Below, piece after piece: positions 54,814-64,000 of a DNA stretch of 64,000 nt. A program made the position numbers and the translations under genes. The stretch is taken from NCBI RefSeq assembly GCF_900142475.1, contig NZ_FRAY01000001.1, positions 434,001 to 498,000 of the forward strand, given 5' to 3'. Each line of letters opens with the position of its first letter. The stretch's first letter is position 1. The DNA comes from Fibrobacter sp. UWH4. Its GTDB lineage: Bacteria > Fibrobacterota > Fibrobacteria > Fibrobacterales > Fibrobacteraceae. The notes beneath the pieces were generated by a model. The model did not search any database and had not been told where the DNA came from. It saw nothing but the letters and a program-made list of their open reading frames with translations.

Positions 54814-57800
54814 ATGTGGTTTGGAAAGAACATAATGACAAAACTCGGCCTCGTACTGGCCATGGCAGTCCCTGCTCTTGCTGCGGATGATGAAAATGAA
54901 GCGTTTCCGCTTGATCCGTTGTATTTTCCTGGTGCGAGTGATGATGCAAATGCACAGGAACTTTGGAGTGAGTTGATGAAGTACAAACTTTGGGCGACAT
55001 CCGGCTTTGATGTTGGTAACCGCCTAGAGGTAAAAGAAGATAAGGGATGGGTCGGTACTTCTGATGGTGACTTTGTAATGACTGGTCCCGGCGCTCAAGT
55101 GGGTGGGCCTATTATTATTGGTGGTAACGTTGATTTGCAGAATAAAGGTGCCGGTTTTTTAACAGGACCTCTTCGTGTAGAAAAAACATTAACACTTAAT
55201 ACTGAAAGTGAATTTTATGGGACGGTTTGTATTCAGGGCGATACTGTCGTGCCTACGCGTGACGATTGGAATGCGGAATTTATTAATGGAGTATATCAAA
55301 ATGTACATGGTGAAATGATTATTGGCCCCACAGAGGCAACGACAGGTGCTTGCGCTAACGATAAGGTTGCTTTTGTTGAAAAGAAAATGACAGTCCCTTC
55401 TTTAAAAAGTGTTACATATAACGGAAACTTGGTTGCGACAGGGAACCATCAAATTAATGTGCCTAATGAAGAGGGACCTTATGATCTTTATTATGAAAGC
55501 GTTAAAATTAGTAATGATTCCAAATTGCACATTAATATGCCTAAGGGCGGTCGTCTGACTCGAATTTTTACAAAAAGCATAACCTTTGGTAATCAGGCTG
55601 AACTTCAAGTGATGTATGATGGTACTCTTTTGTCGAATCAAGAGTACGAAGGTATGTTTATGATTTATGTGGATGGAGATATTGTTTTTGATAATACAAA
55701 TGATAAAATTTTGCAGGGAACTTTTATTAGCTCGGGAACGATTACAACTAAATGTAATATGAAGTTTGCTGGTCAGATGATTGCTAATAAAATTGTTATA
55801 GGTAATGAAATTAAAGGTGATGATGCTTTTAGATATGTCCCTGTTGTTCCACCTGTAATTGATATAAAGCCGACAGCATCTGCGATGGGTGGCTTTATTG
55901 AAAACAATACGACTGTGGAAATTCCTATAACTTTGAGCACCGCAACAAAAAATGGTGTTAGCTTTAAGTATTGCTTTGAATTGTCTGAGTCTTCGGCAAA
56001 ACTTGATGACTTTAACGTATATCCTGATAAAGACAAAGATGGTAACGAGTATCCGGCATTCCCTGTATGTGGATCGTGTGGATCAAATTGTGGAACTGTG
56101 GATATTCCTCGAAATGCCAAAGAACCTGACAAGAAGGTTTATCTTAATGTGAAACTTGATGATGATGGTGAGGAACCGACTGAAAAACTTGCGATGAAAA
56201 TTTATGATTTGAATGGTGCTGTGTTGCCTAAAAATAGTAATGGCCTGTTTGATTTGAACATTTTGAATGTCCCGTTGTTTGATTTTGGTGATGTTGAAAA
56301 AGAATACAAGATTGCAGAAAATTCAGTTTCACCGAATGATACTGTTGCTAAAATTCCTATTGAAGGACAGAATTTTACGGATTTTGTAATTGAAATGGTT
56401 GATAAGGCTGGTTCTGATACTCATCCTGTAAAACTTAATGATTTGTTTGATATCGCTATTAATGAAACTGAAAAATTCGTTGCGATTACAGTAAAAAAAC
56501 ACGATGAATTGGATTATGAAAGTGATAGAATAAAGCACGAATATCAGGTTACGTTGAACCTTAAAGATAAGGGTGGTGTAGAAGGTTGCAAAACTGTTTC
56601 TGCGCAAACAACGCTTAAAATCACCGATGTCAATGAACCTCCTTACTTTGTTGAATTCGGTCCCTATAAGATTCCGGAAAATTCTGAAGTTGGTGTCGAA
56701 GTTGATCCGAATCGCGCTCATGCAGAAGATCCCGATAAGGATGTTGCTTTTAATACGTTGGTCTATTCGATTCCTGTAAATGAAGATAATGATAAAACGA
56801 ACGATGTTCCTTTTAAAATCCATCCTCAAACAGGTGTGATTACGGTTGCGGATAAGTCAAAGCTTGACTATGAAACTCATTCGCTGCCTTATGTGTTTAA
56901 TGTTGAAGTTTTTGATAATTTGAATAAGGTTCCTCAGGAAGTCGAAATTTATATTCTTGATGAAAACGAACCGCCTGTCATTATAGATACTACTGGTGAT
57001 ACTATCTCGGTTGCTGAAAATTCTCCGGTCGATTTGACGAAGATGGCATACTTTGAAGTCTCTGATCCCGACGAAGACGACAATGCCAATTTGCTGACAC
57101 AGATCGTTCCCTCTATTAAGGACAATAAAAAGAAAACCGGTGTTGTCTCTGCGGAAGATCTGTTCGAAATGGTCATGGAAAAGGTTAAGGATGAATATGG
57201 CGTGGACAAGTATTGGGCCGTGCTAAAAGTTAAAGCGGATCTTGACTTCGAAGCCATTATGGCTGCCCGTGGAGATTCTGTATTTGACGTGACCTTGACC
57301 TTTACGGATCAGGCTGGTGCCGGTTTGGATACTTCGCTCGCCAAGAAAATTGCCGTAACCGACGTGAACGAAGAACCGTACTTTACTGCAGCAGGTCCGT
57401 TTGATGTCAAGGAAAATTCTCCTGTGGACACTCCTATCGGTGAAGTAAAAGCCGCCGATGATGATATTAAGGAAGAGTATAATACGCTCTATTATACGAT
57501 TCCCGTGAACGAAGATAGCGATCCGGATAACGATGTTCCGTTTGCTATTGTGAACATAAAGTCTGGTTTGATAACTGTTGCTAATAAAGAAGCCTTGGAT
57601 TTTGAAGATCCCAATATTCTTGAACATAAGTTTGAATTCAAGGTTCAAGTGACTGATGGGGAATTTGTGAAGGATACCCTGGTGACAATCACTTTGGTTG
57701 ACGATGACGAACCGCCTATCATTATTCCTATATGCGAAGGCGATGAGTGTCCCACAATATGCCAGGGCGACAAGTGCGTCGAGTGCAAGGACGAAAGCTG

Positions 57801-60800
57801 TCACGAGGAATGTGTTGAAAACTGCGACAAACCTAATGATCCTGTTGATGTCTTGACTGTGTCTGTGAATGAACGTTCTCGGCAGAATTACGAGATCATG
57901 AGGTATCTGGTTCGCGATGAGGACTTTGGCGTTGGACATTCCACGGCGTTGACGGCCGAAATCAAGAATACGACCGTTAACACCGGTGCTGAAGACCTTT
58001 TCGGTGCCAAAATGGAAAAGGATGCCGACGGTAATTGGAACGTAGTTGTCTATGTAGCTGATAGCTCGAAGCTTGATTACGAGACGTTAGACTTCTATAC
58101 GCACGACGTGACGATTAACGTGCGTGATCCTGAGGATGCGGAAGGCGTGCATGGCTCTCTCCTCCGTGTTATCAAGGTTGTCGATGTGAACGAACCGCCT
58201 ACTGTTGCAGACACGACGTTTATTATTCCTGAAAATCTGGGTAACGATAAATTCGTGGGCGAAGTTGTTGGTAAGGATCCGGATTCCTTGAATCAACATG
58301 GTTTCGAACACTTGGAATACTTTATTGACCCGGCCAATACGGTTGCCAATGCTGCCTTCAAAATTGTGGATCCGACGAAAGGAAATATCACCGTTAAGGA
58401 TTCTACGAAATTGGATTATGAAACGGTTCCGGGCCATAAGTTCGAATTTGACGTGCTCGTTAGAAACTGCGAATACGATGCAGTCAAGAAGGACTATACG
58501 GCAAATTGCTTAGAGGACGTGGTTTCCCATGTTACTGTTGAACTGACCGATGAGGGCGAACCGCCTATCATTATTCCTATATGCGAAGGCGATGAGTGTC
58601 CCACAATATGCCAGGGCGACAAGTGCGTCGAGTGCAAGGATGAAAGCTGTCACGAGGAATGTGTTGAAAACTGCGACAAACCTAATGATCCGGTCGATGT
58701 CTTGACGGTGTCTGTGAATGAAAATTCTCGGCAGAATTACGAAATCATGAGGTATCTGGTTCGCGATGAGGACTTTGGCGTTGGACATACCATGGCGTTG
58801 ACGGCCGAAATCGAGAATACGACCGTTAACACCGGTGCGGAAGACCTCTTCGCTGCGAAAATGGAAAAGGATGCCGACGGTAATTGGAACGTGGTTGTCT
58901 ATGTCGCTGATAGCTCGAAGCTTGATTACGAGACGTTAGACTTCTATACGCACGACGTGACGATTAACGTGCGTGATCCTAAGGATGCGGAAGGCGTGCA
59001 TGGTTCTCTCCTCCGTGTCATCAAGGTTGTCAACGTGAACGAAGCTCCGACGATTACTGGCGTTGAAGATTTGAACGGCGATTATAAGGATACCAAGGAT
59101 GACTTTACCTTCTACCCGAAGGAAGACCTCGTGGCAGGTGGTCCTGTGGGTTATGTCCATACGTATGATCCGGATGTGAAGAATTTGAATGAATTCGGTT
59201 ATCGCGAATTCTCTCTCGATAATCCCGATAACTATCCGTTCGAAATGAAGGACTCCCTGCTGGTTCTGACGAAAAAGCTTGACTATGAGAAAGATTCCAA
59301 GGTGTACACGTTCGATGTCATTGTCAATAACTGCGAGCGAGCAAAGAATAGCGCGGGCAAGTATGAAAAGATAAATCCGCCGAAGTGTACTGAACCAGTA
59401 AAGCAGACTGTAACTGTTAAACTGCAGGATGTCCCAGAACCGCCTAAGATTATTCCCGTATGCGAAGGTGGTAATTGCGTCGAAATCTGTAAGGGAGACA
59501 AGTGCGAAGTGTGCGTGGGAGAAATTTGTGACGAACACGAAATTTGCACTGACAACTGCGATAATCCCCGTGGTGACGACCCTGCAAAGACTTTGACAGT
59601 TGCTGTGAATGAAAATTCGCAGACAGGTCGTAAAATTATCAGCTATGCAGTTCGCGACGAAGACTATGGCGTTGGCCATACCACGGCTTTGACCGCTGAA
59701 ATTAGGAATACAAATGGTTCTGGTGCGGACACCCTCTTCGAAGCCAAAATGGTGAAGGATATAAATGGTAATTGGAACGTTGTGGTTGCTGTGATTGACA
59801 GTGCTAAGCTTGACTACGAAAAAGTCAATGAAACCCATAATGTGACGATTTACGTTTATGATCTCGATGATCCGGCTGGCATGTATGATTCGCTCCTCCG
59901 TGTCATCAAGGTTGTCGACGTGAACGAAGCTCCGATTGCCGAAGACGCTGACTTTAAGCCGGAAGAAAACCTGCCGGATAGCGCAATCGTGGGTGAGTTG
60001 AAGGTTGCTGAGCCGGATACCAAGCATGTTCCGGAATTTGGCCATCTGGAATATTCGATTATCGGTAAGGACGAAACCTTCGTATTTGCGATGGACTCCA
60101 ATAGGGTCATTGTGAACGATCCGTCCAAGATGGATTACGAACTGCCCGTTCATTTCTACACCTTCGATGTCTTGATTACAAACTGCGAATTGAACAAGAC
60201 TTCGGGTAAGTATGATGGTGCTTGCTTGCATGACACTGCTACGGTGACTGTCGATATCCAGGATGTCAACGAGAAGCCGGAAATCATCATTGACGGTCCT
60301 ACTCCGGACGGTGGTGACGATTCTGAGCCGTTCTGCGTTGCCCATTGCGATACCACGGGTCGTGGTGTTTGGAAGGATTCTATCCTTACGGTAGGTGTCA
60401 AGGAAAATACCGACGATAGTTTGCTCTCTAAGACGGGTATGGTCTTGTTCCAGTACCATTACGTCGACGAAGATACGGGCCATGTTGCTGGTGCCAAGGT
60501 TACCTGGTTCGATGCTGGCTCGACAATTTCGAGTGTGTCTACGAAGGGTTCCGACCTCTTTAACATTGAGGGCAAAAACGGTGTGATTACGGTGACCGTC
60601 AAGGACCAGAAGCTGCTCGATTACGAAAAGCTCAGAAACGCAACGTCTCGTGATGATCCTGATCCGGAATACACGATGGGCATTGTCGTGACAGACCCGA
60701 AGGGATTGAAGGATACTCTCTATCGTATAATCCGCGTGGTTGACGTGAACGAAAAACCGTTCTATACAGCGGAACCCAGTGTGATTGTCGAAGGCAACCA

Positions 60801-63800
60801 TCCTGGCGACTCTATTGGCCATGTGGAACATCCGAGCGATATCGACTCCTTGTCTAGGAATCCGGCCTTGTATGATAACCAGTTCAAGATGACTAAAGTG
60901 TCCCATGAAAACCTGTTTGACTTGAGAAAGGATACAACTGATTTGATGAGAGTTGTGCTTGCCGCACTCGATTCGATTGATTGTGAAAATGGTTATACCT
61001 GTGGTGACAGTACCATCTACTGGGTTGAATTGACCTATGGAGATACTTCGCTCAAGACGGTGTATTCCAATTTGAAAATTCCGGTTACGATTCTTGACAG
61101 GAATGAAGATCCGATTATCAAGACCGATACAATCGGTGTTGCAGAAAACTCTCCGAAGGGAACACCGGTTGATTCTATCAGATGGTTTGATTACGATGTG
61201 TTTGATAAAGAAGGTTTGCACTTTGAGATCAGTAGTGACCCGAGCGGTTGCTTCGAAATTGATCCGAAGACCGGTTTTGTGACAGTGAAGAAGGATAAAT
61301 GCTCCGCTCTTGACCATGAAAAGAACCCGACCTTGGAAATCGAAGTGTCTGTAACGGACATGGTGTATGTTACTGACGCCAGCATGATTTATGGTGGCCC
61401 CAATACGGTCAAGAAGACTATTAAGGTGAATGTCCACGACGTGAACGAACCTCCTTCCATCATAGAGGAAACGTTCTCTGTGGATGAAGATGCTAAGAAG
61501 GGCTCCGTGGTGGATACGGTCAAGGCGACCGATCCTGACAAGGATCCTAAGTATAACAAGCTCATCTTCACGGCTATCGGTGGCGACACTGCTACGTTCA
61601 AGATCGATTCCATTACAGGTATCGTTACTCTGAAGGATACCTTGGATTACGAAACCAAGAACAAGTACGAACTTGTTGTTCGTGTGTACGACAGTGAATA
61701 TGCCGATACGGCAATCGTGCCGATCTATGTGAATAACAAAATCGAAAAGACCGAGGTGAAGATCACCTTGTACGACGATTCGACGAAGGTTTGGCATGAT
61801 CCGGATACGGTGTTCACGAATAGTCCGGGGCGCGAAATCTGCTGGGTGCAGGGACGTTCTGACCGTGACTTGAAGGATACCTGCATGGATGTCCACATTA
61901 CCAAGGATTCGGTAATCGTCATTCGCTATAAGGATCCGACGACGGATTCCTACGGTGTCGATTCCGTGTTTATCTTCTATAGCAACGCGACTCCGATCGT
62001 GACCATTTCGGGTGACCAGGAGACTAACCTGGCGAACAACTTCTATACGATTGTCGAAGACACGGACAAGGGCGATACCAACCTGTACGTGAACGAGCGT
62101 AAGAAGGATGTACGCGTGACGGTGAAGGATCCTGCGAACAAGAAGGATACGTCTTTCGTGGTGAAGTTGAACCTGCAAACGGTGAATGTCCCGCAGAAGA
62201 CGCTTGATGAGGTCAATACGATTGTCAACGAAAATCGCTTTGTCTTGAACGAAAACCCGAAGGGCGGCGTGACCCGCACTCCGGTAAACGGCAACGAAGT
62301 CAAATACTCCTACAGGGAAGTCTTTGGCAAGGATACCGTGACGGTTTCTTACAAGACCGATAACAATGGTAACCCGGTGCTGGTTCCTGTCTTGAATGAT
62401 AAAGGCAAGGTTGATTCTATTGAAGTAATGACCGTTTCTTACAATGTCGTGATTGACGGCAAGACGGTGACGATCTCTTTCGTGGTTAATGCTGCGACGG
62501 GCGAAGTGCTGGTGAAGGATTCCAACGGAACGCTTATGGAAAGTGGCGCCTCCAAGGTCGCATCCAGCTCGTCTTCGAAGGGCAATGCAACCTCTTCTAG
62601 CTCTAGCAACAAGTCTAGCGTGACCGAAGGCATGTTCCTGATTACATACAGCGTGAAGGATCCTCTTGGAAATTCGACAACGGTTTCTTACTCTGTCGAC
62701 GAAAAGGGTAAGATGGTGCAGAATGCCGATGGCGATACGGGTTACGCTGTGGCCTATACCTACACGAACAAGTATGGCAATTCCGCAACGCAGTCCCTGT
62801 TCATCGTGCTTGACCAGAAGGGTCCGACTGTTGAAATCTTGAAACCGCTCAAGGGTCAGGTGATTCGTTCCAACTATGTGGAAGTGGTCTGGACGGTCAA
62901 TGGCGAAATCCAGGATACCTTGACGGTGCAGGGACTTGACAAGGGTCCGAACTATATCAAGCGCTTCTATCGCGACAAGGCCGGTAACGAGGCTGCGGAT
63001 ACGGTGCTTGTGATCATGAAGGACAGCAAGGATGTGGAGATTGCCGTCGTGACGCCGGTGACAGAAATGAACCCGGACGAGGTGAAGGAATACTACGAAG
63101 AAAATCCGCCTGAAGAAGGAGAAACCTTCGCGGTCAGTATCCTTAACCCGACGAGTGGCAAGGAAGTCGAAACCCTGAAGGGTGGCTCCTTCAAAACCAA
63201 GAAGGGTAGTGGTGAGGAACTCTATCCGGGCAAGGAAAAGAAGCACCTCGGTCCTACCCTTGCTCTTGATGTGAAGCTCCCGACCATCAAGGACGGCGAG
63301 GGCAACACGGGCCTGGGCGGTCTTGCGACACTTGACGACCTTGTGCTCCCGAACGGCAAGATTTCGAATATCGGTATCGGTATCGATACGTCGAAGCTGA
63401 GCGACGAACTCAAGCGCGAGTATAAGGAGTACACGGTTGAAGAATACGTGGAAAAGTTCTGCGAAGACGGAACCAGCGTGCCGAGCGACTTGAGCAAGTT
63501 CAACATGTACAAGACCAAGATGCAGGTGAATATCTGGGTTTATACCTCTCTTGGAAACTTCGTGGACTACTTCAGTTTCGGTCAGGAAATGAACGATCCT
63601 GAGTACACTAACGATGCCGGCAAGTTGAAGATGTTCTTCGAAATGAAACCGGACAAGGATGGCTTTGTCAGGGCGGATAACGGCAAACTTTATGCGACGG
63701 GCGCCTATCTGTACAAGGTGGAAGCGACAATCCGTTCGACTCTGCGTTGCACGATCCTGGACGAAGCGGTGCTGCACGACAAGCCCAATGCCAAGCGCAA

Positions 63801-63870
63801 GGGCGACAAGATCAAGTCTGACGACGAACTCTTGAAACCGTTCGGCTACAAGCGTCCGAAGACGAAGTAG
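54814..63870 (+). CDS. Giant cadherin-like surface adhesin with Cys-rich modules (3018 aa)
   Basis: It has the same plan as the 1508-aa neighbour: signal peptide, similar N-terminal region (LWSELMKYKLWATSGFDVG), cadherin-like repeats, then a matching C-terminal block ending FGYKRPKTK. Here about 13 repeat junctions of the DVNEPP type are present, against three in the neighbour. Between repeats, three 8-Cys linkers (CEGDECPTICQGDKCVEC and on) start near residues 974, 1257 and 1550; the first two lie in an 849-bp duplicated segment. A Ser-rich linker (about 2580-2605) precedes the end block. The start at 54814 follows AGGAG. The first third is far more AT-rich than the rest (56461-56520 has 17 G+C in 60; 63121-63180 has 32). 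Confidence 0.88.
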   Translation: MWFGKNIMTKLGLVLAMAVPALAADDENEAFPLDPLYFPGASDDANAQELWSELMKYKLWATSGFDVGNRLEVKEDKGWVGTSDGDFVMTGPGAQVGGPIIIGGNVDLQNKGAGFLTGPLRVEKTLTLNTESEFYGTVCIQGDTVVPTRDDWNAEFINGVYQNVHGEMIIGPTEATTGACANDKVAFVEKKMTVPSLKSVTYNGNLVATGNHQINVPNEEGPYDLYYESVKISNDSKLHINMPKGGRLTRIFTKSITFGNQAELQVMYDGTLLSNQEYEGMFMIYVDGDIVFDNTNDKILQGTFISSGTITTKCNMKFAGQMIANKIVIGNEIKGDDAFRYVPVVPPVIDIKPTASAMGGFIENNTTVEIPITLSTATKNGVSFKYCFELSESSAKLDDFNVYPDKDKDGNEYPAFPVCGSCGSNCGTVDIPRNAKEPDKKVYLNVKLDDDGEEPTEKLAMKIYDLNGAVLPKNSNGLFDLNILNVPLFDFGDVEKEYKIAENSVSPNDTVAKIPIEGQNFTDFVIEMVDKAGSDTHPVKLNDLFDIAINETEKFVAITVKKHDELDYESDRIKHEYQVTLNLKDKGGVEGCKTVSAQTTLKITDVNEPPYFVEFGPYKIPENSEVGVEVDPNRAHAEDPDKDVAFNTLVYSIPVNEDNDKTNDVPFKIHPQTGVITVADKSKLDYETHSLPYVFNVEVFDNLNKVPQEVEIYILDENEPPVIIDTTGDTISVAENSPVDLTKMAYFEVSDPDEDDNANLLTQIVPSIKDNKKKTGVVSAEDLFEMVMEKVKDEYGVDKYWAVLKVKADLDFEAIMAARGDSVFDVTLTFTDQAGAGLDTSLAKKIAVTDVNEEPYFTAAGPFDVKENSPVDTPIGEVKAADDDIKEEYNTLYYTIPVNEDSDPDNDVPFAIVNIKSGLITVANKEALDFEDPNILEHKFEFKVQVTDGEFVKDTLVTITLVDDDEPPIIIPICEGDECPTICQGDKCVECKDESCHEECVENCDKPNDPVDVLTVSVNERSRQNYEIMRYLVRDEDFGVGHSTALTAEIKNTTVNTGAEDLFGAKMEKDADGNWNVVVYVADSSKLDYETLDFYTHDVTINVRDPEDAEGVHGSLLRVIKVVDVNEPPTVADTTFIIPENLGNDKFVGEVVGKDPDSLNQHGFEHLEYFIDPANTVANAAFKIVDPTKGNITVKDSTKLDYETVPGHKFEFDVLVRNCEYDAVKKDYTANCLEDVVSHVTVELTDEGEPPIIIPICEGDECPTICQGDKCVECKDESCHEECVENCDKPNDPVDVLTVSVNENSRQNYEIMRYLVRDEDFGVGHTMALTAEIENTTVNTGAEDLFAAKMEKDADGNWNVVVYVADSSKLDYETLDFYTHDVTINVRDPKDAEGVHGSLLRVIKVVNVNEAPTITGVEDLNGDYKDTKDDFTFYPKEDLVAGGPVGYVHTYDPDVKNLNEFGYREFSLDNPDNYPFEMKDSLLVLTKKLDYEKDSKVYTFDVIVNNCERAKNSAGKYEKINPPKCTEPVKQTVTVKLQDVPEPPKIIPVCEGGNCVEICKGDKCEVCVGEICDEHEICTDNCDNPRGDDPAKTLTVAVNENSQTGRKIISYAVRDEDYGVGHTTALTAEIRNTNGSGADTLFEAKMVKDINGNWNVVVAVIDSAKLDYEKVNETHNVTIYVYDLDDPAGMYDSLLRVIKVVDVNEAPIAEDADFKPEENLPDSAIVGELKVAEPDTKHVPEFGHLEYSIIGKDETFVFAMDSNRVIVNDPSKMDYELPVHFYTFDVLITNCELNKTSGKYDGACLHDTATVTVDIQDVNEKPEIIIDGPTPDGGDDSEPFCVAHCDTTGRGVWKDSILTVGVKENTDDSLLSKTGMVLFQYHYVDEDTGHVAGAKVTWFDAGSTISSVSTKGSDLFNIEGKNGVITVTVKDQKLLDYEKLRNATSRDDPDPEYTMGIVVTDPKGLKDTLYRIIRVVDVNEKPFYTAEPSVIVEGNHPGDSIGHVEHPSDIDSLSRNPALYDNQFKMTKVSHENLFDLRKDTTDLMRVVLAALDSIDCENGYTCGDSTIYWVELTYGDTSLKTVYSNLKIPVTILDRNEDPIIKTDTIGVAENSPKGTPVDSIRWFDYDVFDKEGLHFEISSDPSGCFEIDPKTGFVTVKKDKCSALDHEKNPTLEIEVSVTDMVYVTDASMIYGGPNTVKKTIKVNVHDVNEPPSIIEETFSVDEDAKKGSVVDTVKATDPDKDPKYNKLIFTAIGGDTATFKIDSITGIVTLKDTLDYETKNKYELVVRVYDSEYADTAIVPIYVNNKIEKTEVKITLYDDSTKVWHDPDTVFTNSPGREICWVQGRSDRDLKDTCMDVHITKDSVIVIRYKDPTTDSYGVDSVFIFYSNATPIVTISGDQETNLANNFYTIVEDTDKGDTNLYVNERKKDVRVTVKDPANKKDTSFVVKLNLQTVNVPQKTLDEVNTIVNENRFVLNENPKGGVTRTPVNGNEVKYSYREVFGKDTVTVSYKTDNNGNPVLVPVLNDKGKVDSIEVMTVSYNVVIDGKTVTISFVVNAATGEVLVKDSNGTLMESGASKVASSSSSKGNATSSSSSNKSSVTEGMFLITYSVKDPLGNSTTVSYSVDEKGKMVQNADGDTGYAVAYTYTNKYGNSATQSLFIVLDQKGPTVEILKPLKGQVIRSNYVEVVWTVNGEIQDTLTVQGLDKGPNYIKRFYRDKAGNEAADTVLVIMKDSKDVEIAVVTPVTEMNPDEVKEYYEENPPEEGETFAVSILNPTSGKEVETLKGGSFKTKKGSGEELYPGKEKKHLGPTLALDVKLPTIKDGEGNTGLGGLATLDDLVLPNGKISNIGIGIDTSKLSDELKREYKEYTVEEYVEKFCEDGTSVPSDLSKFNMYKTKMQVNIWVYTSLGNFVDYFSFGQEMNDPEYTNDAGKLKMFFEMKPDKDGFVRADNGKLYATGAYLYKVEATIRSTLRCTILDEAVLHDKPNAKRKGDKIKSDDELLKPFGYKRPKTK
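57709..59930. repeat. 849-bp tandem duplication, plus a diverged third copy, in the giant adhesin
   Basis: The module beginning GAACCGCCTATCATTATTCC starts at 57709 and 58558, exactly 849 bp apart. The two copies are nearly identical over at least 340 bp. A diverged third copy starts near 59437. Each encodes the 8-Cys linker, then a cadherin-like repeat with YEIMRYLVRDEDFGVGH or a variant. Confidence 0.85.
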
Positions 63871-63878
63871 GAATCTTT

Positions 63879-63909
63879 GGCCCCCGCCCCTTAGAGCGAG
63901 GGCCTTTTT
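63879..63909 (+). terminator. Terminator after the giant adhesin gene
   Basis: GGCCCCCGC (63879-63887) pairs with GCGAGGGCC (63896-63904, one mismatch), followed by T5. Confidence 0.85.
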
Positions 63910-63921
63910 ACAGGAGTGGAT

Positions 63922-64000
63922 ATGTCTATAGAAGAACGTTCAACGCTGGTTTATTCGACGGCCCTGGGCGGCCGTGTCAAGCAGGAAAAGCTCAAGGCTG
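63922..64000 (+). CDS. SUI1/YciH-family translation factor homologue (partial)
   Basis: Only 26 codons are inside the window. The start MSIEERSTLVYSTALGGRVK matches the YciH/SUI1 N-terminus (VYST-x-x-G-R). AGGAG precedes the ATG. The family relates to eIF1 and influences start-codon selection. Confidence 0.75.
   Translation, partial: MSIEERSTLVYSTALGGRVKQEKLKA

Noticed and set aside
58936-63777. Very long minus-strand open frame (1613 codons) opposite the giant adhesin.
   Set aside because: It mirrors the Asp/Val-rich coding repeats; the plus frame has signal peptide, cadherin motifs and a ribosome site. The length alone reflects codon bias.

Overview
The window is chromosomal DNA from a Fibrobacter species, most likely a gut or rumen fibre degrader. 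The evidence is lineage-restricted: two lipoproteins with the FISUMP (Fibrobacter succinogenes major paralogous) domain, a TIGR02147-type regulator, a fibro-slime protein, Ser-rich linkers in secreted proteins, and secreted carbohydrate-active enzymes with short C-terminal sorting-like domains. Housekeeping genes are single and intact (ilvC, glyA, metG, topB, tgt, murD, secG, tpiA, recA).

Layout. 0-3 kb: the start of a type II cas1 running off the left edge, an unexplained gap with 23-bp iterons and a GC-rich structured block, a DUF1016/YhcG nuclease and a GNAT acetyltransferase. 3-8 kb: an SDR oxidoreductase, then a RelB-like antitoxin / PIN toxin / DUF2442-HTH operon lying between two FISUMP lipoprotein genes. 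8-18.6 kb: ilvC, a dCMP-deaminase-like protein, a TIGR02147 regulator overlapping a pectate-lyase-like lipoprotein, an esterase, glyA, a helical-repeat protein and an orphan ABC ATPase. 18.6-32 kb: a TamA/TamB-like outer-membrane assembly pair, metG, a MATE exporter and topB. 32-40 kb: a fibro-slime protein, an SDR, tgt and a GH43-CBM6 enzyme. 40-50 kb (mostly minus strand): murD, secG, tpiA, two identical tRNA-Leu(GAG) genes, envelope proteins, recA-pncC, a DUF5683-like protein, a phosphatase and a probable small RNA. 50-64 kb: two giant tandem cadherin-like surface proteins (1508 and 3018 aa), then the start of a SUI1/YciH gene.

How parts connect. Many products act at the cell envelope: lipoproteins, TamA/TamB, fibro-slime, adhesins, the GH43 enzyme and the esterase. 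This fits adhesion to and breakdown of plant cell wall. The fibro-slime protein and both adhesins end in the same FGYKR-x(3)-K tail.

Most unusual signals. (1) At least eight degenerate tracts with a strict 7-bp period, mostly at gene borders, but one inside topB. (2) topB has absorbed several intergenic-type repeats in frame, one within a zinc-finger loop. (3) The PIN toxin carries a copy of its antitoxin's C-terminal tail, with a base-composition break near the junction. (4) Many genes start 4-8 nt after a TAnnTTTG-like promoter element, suggesting leaderless mRNAs. (5) The 3018-aa adhesin has tandem 8-cysteine modules and an AT-rich N-terminal half.
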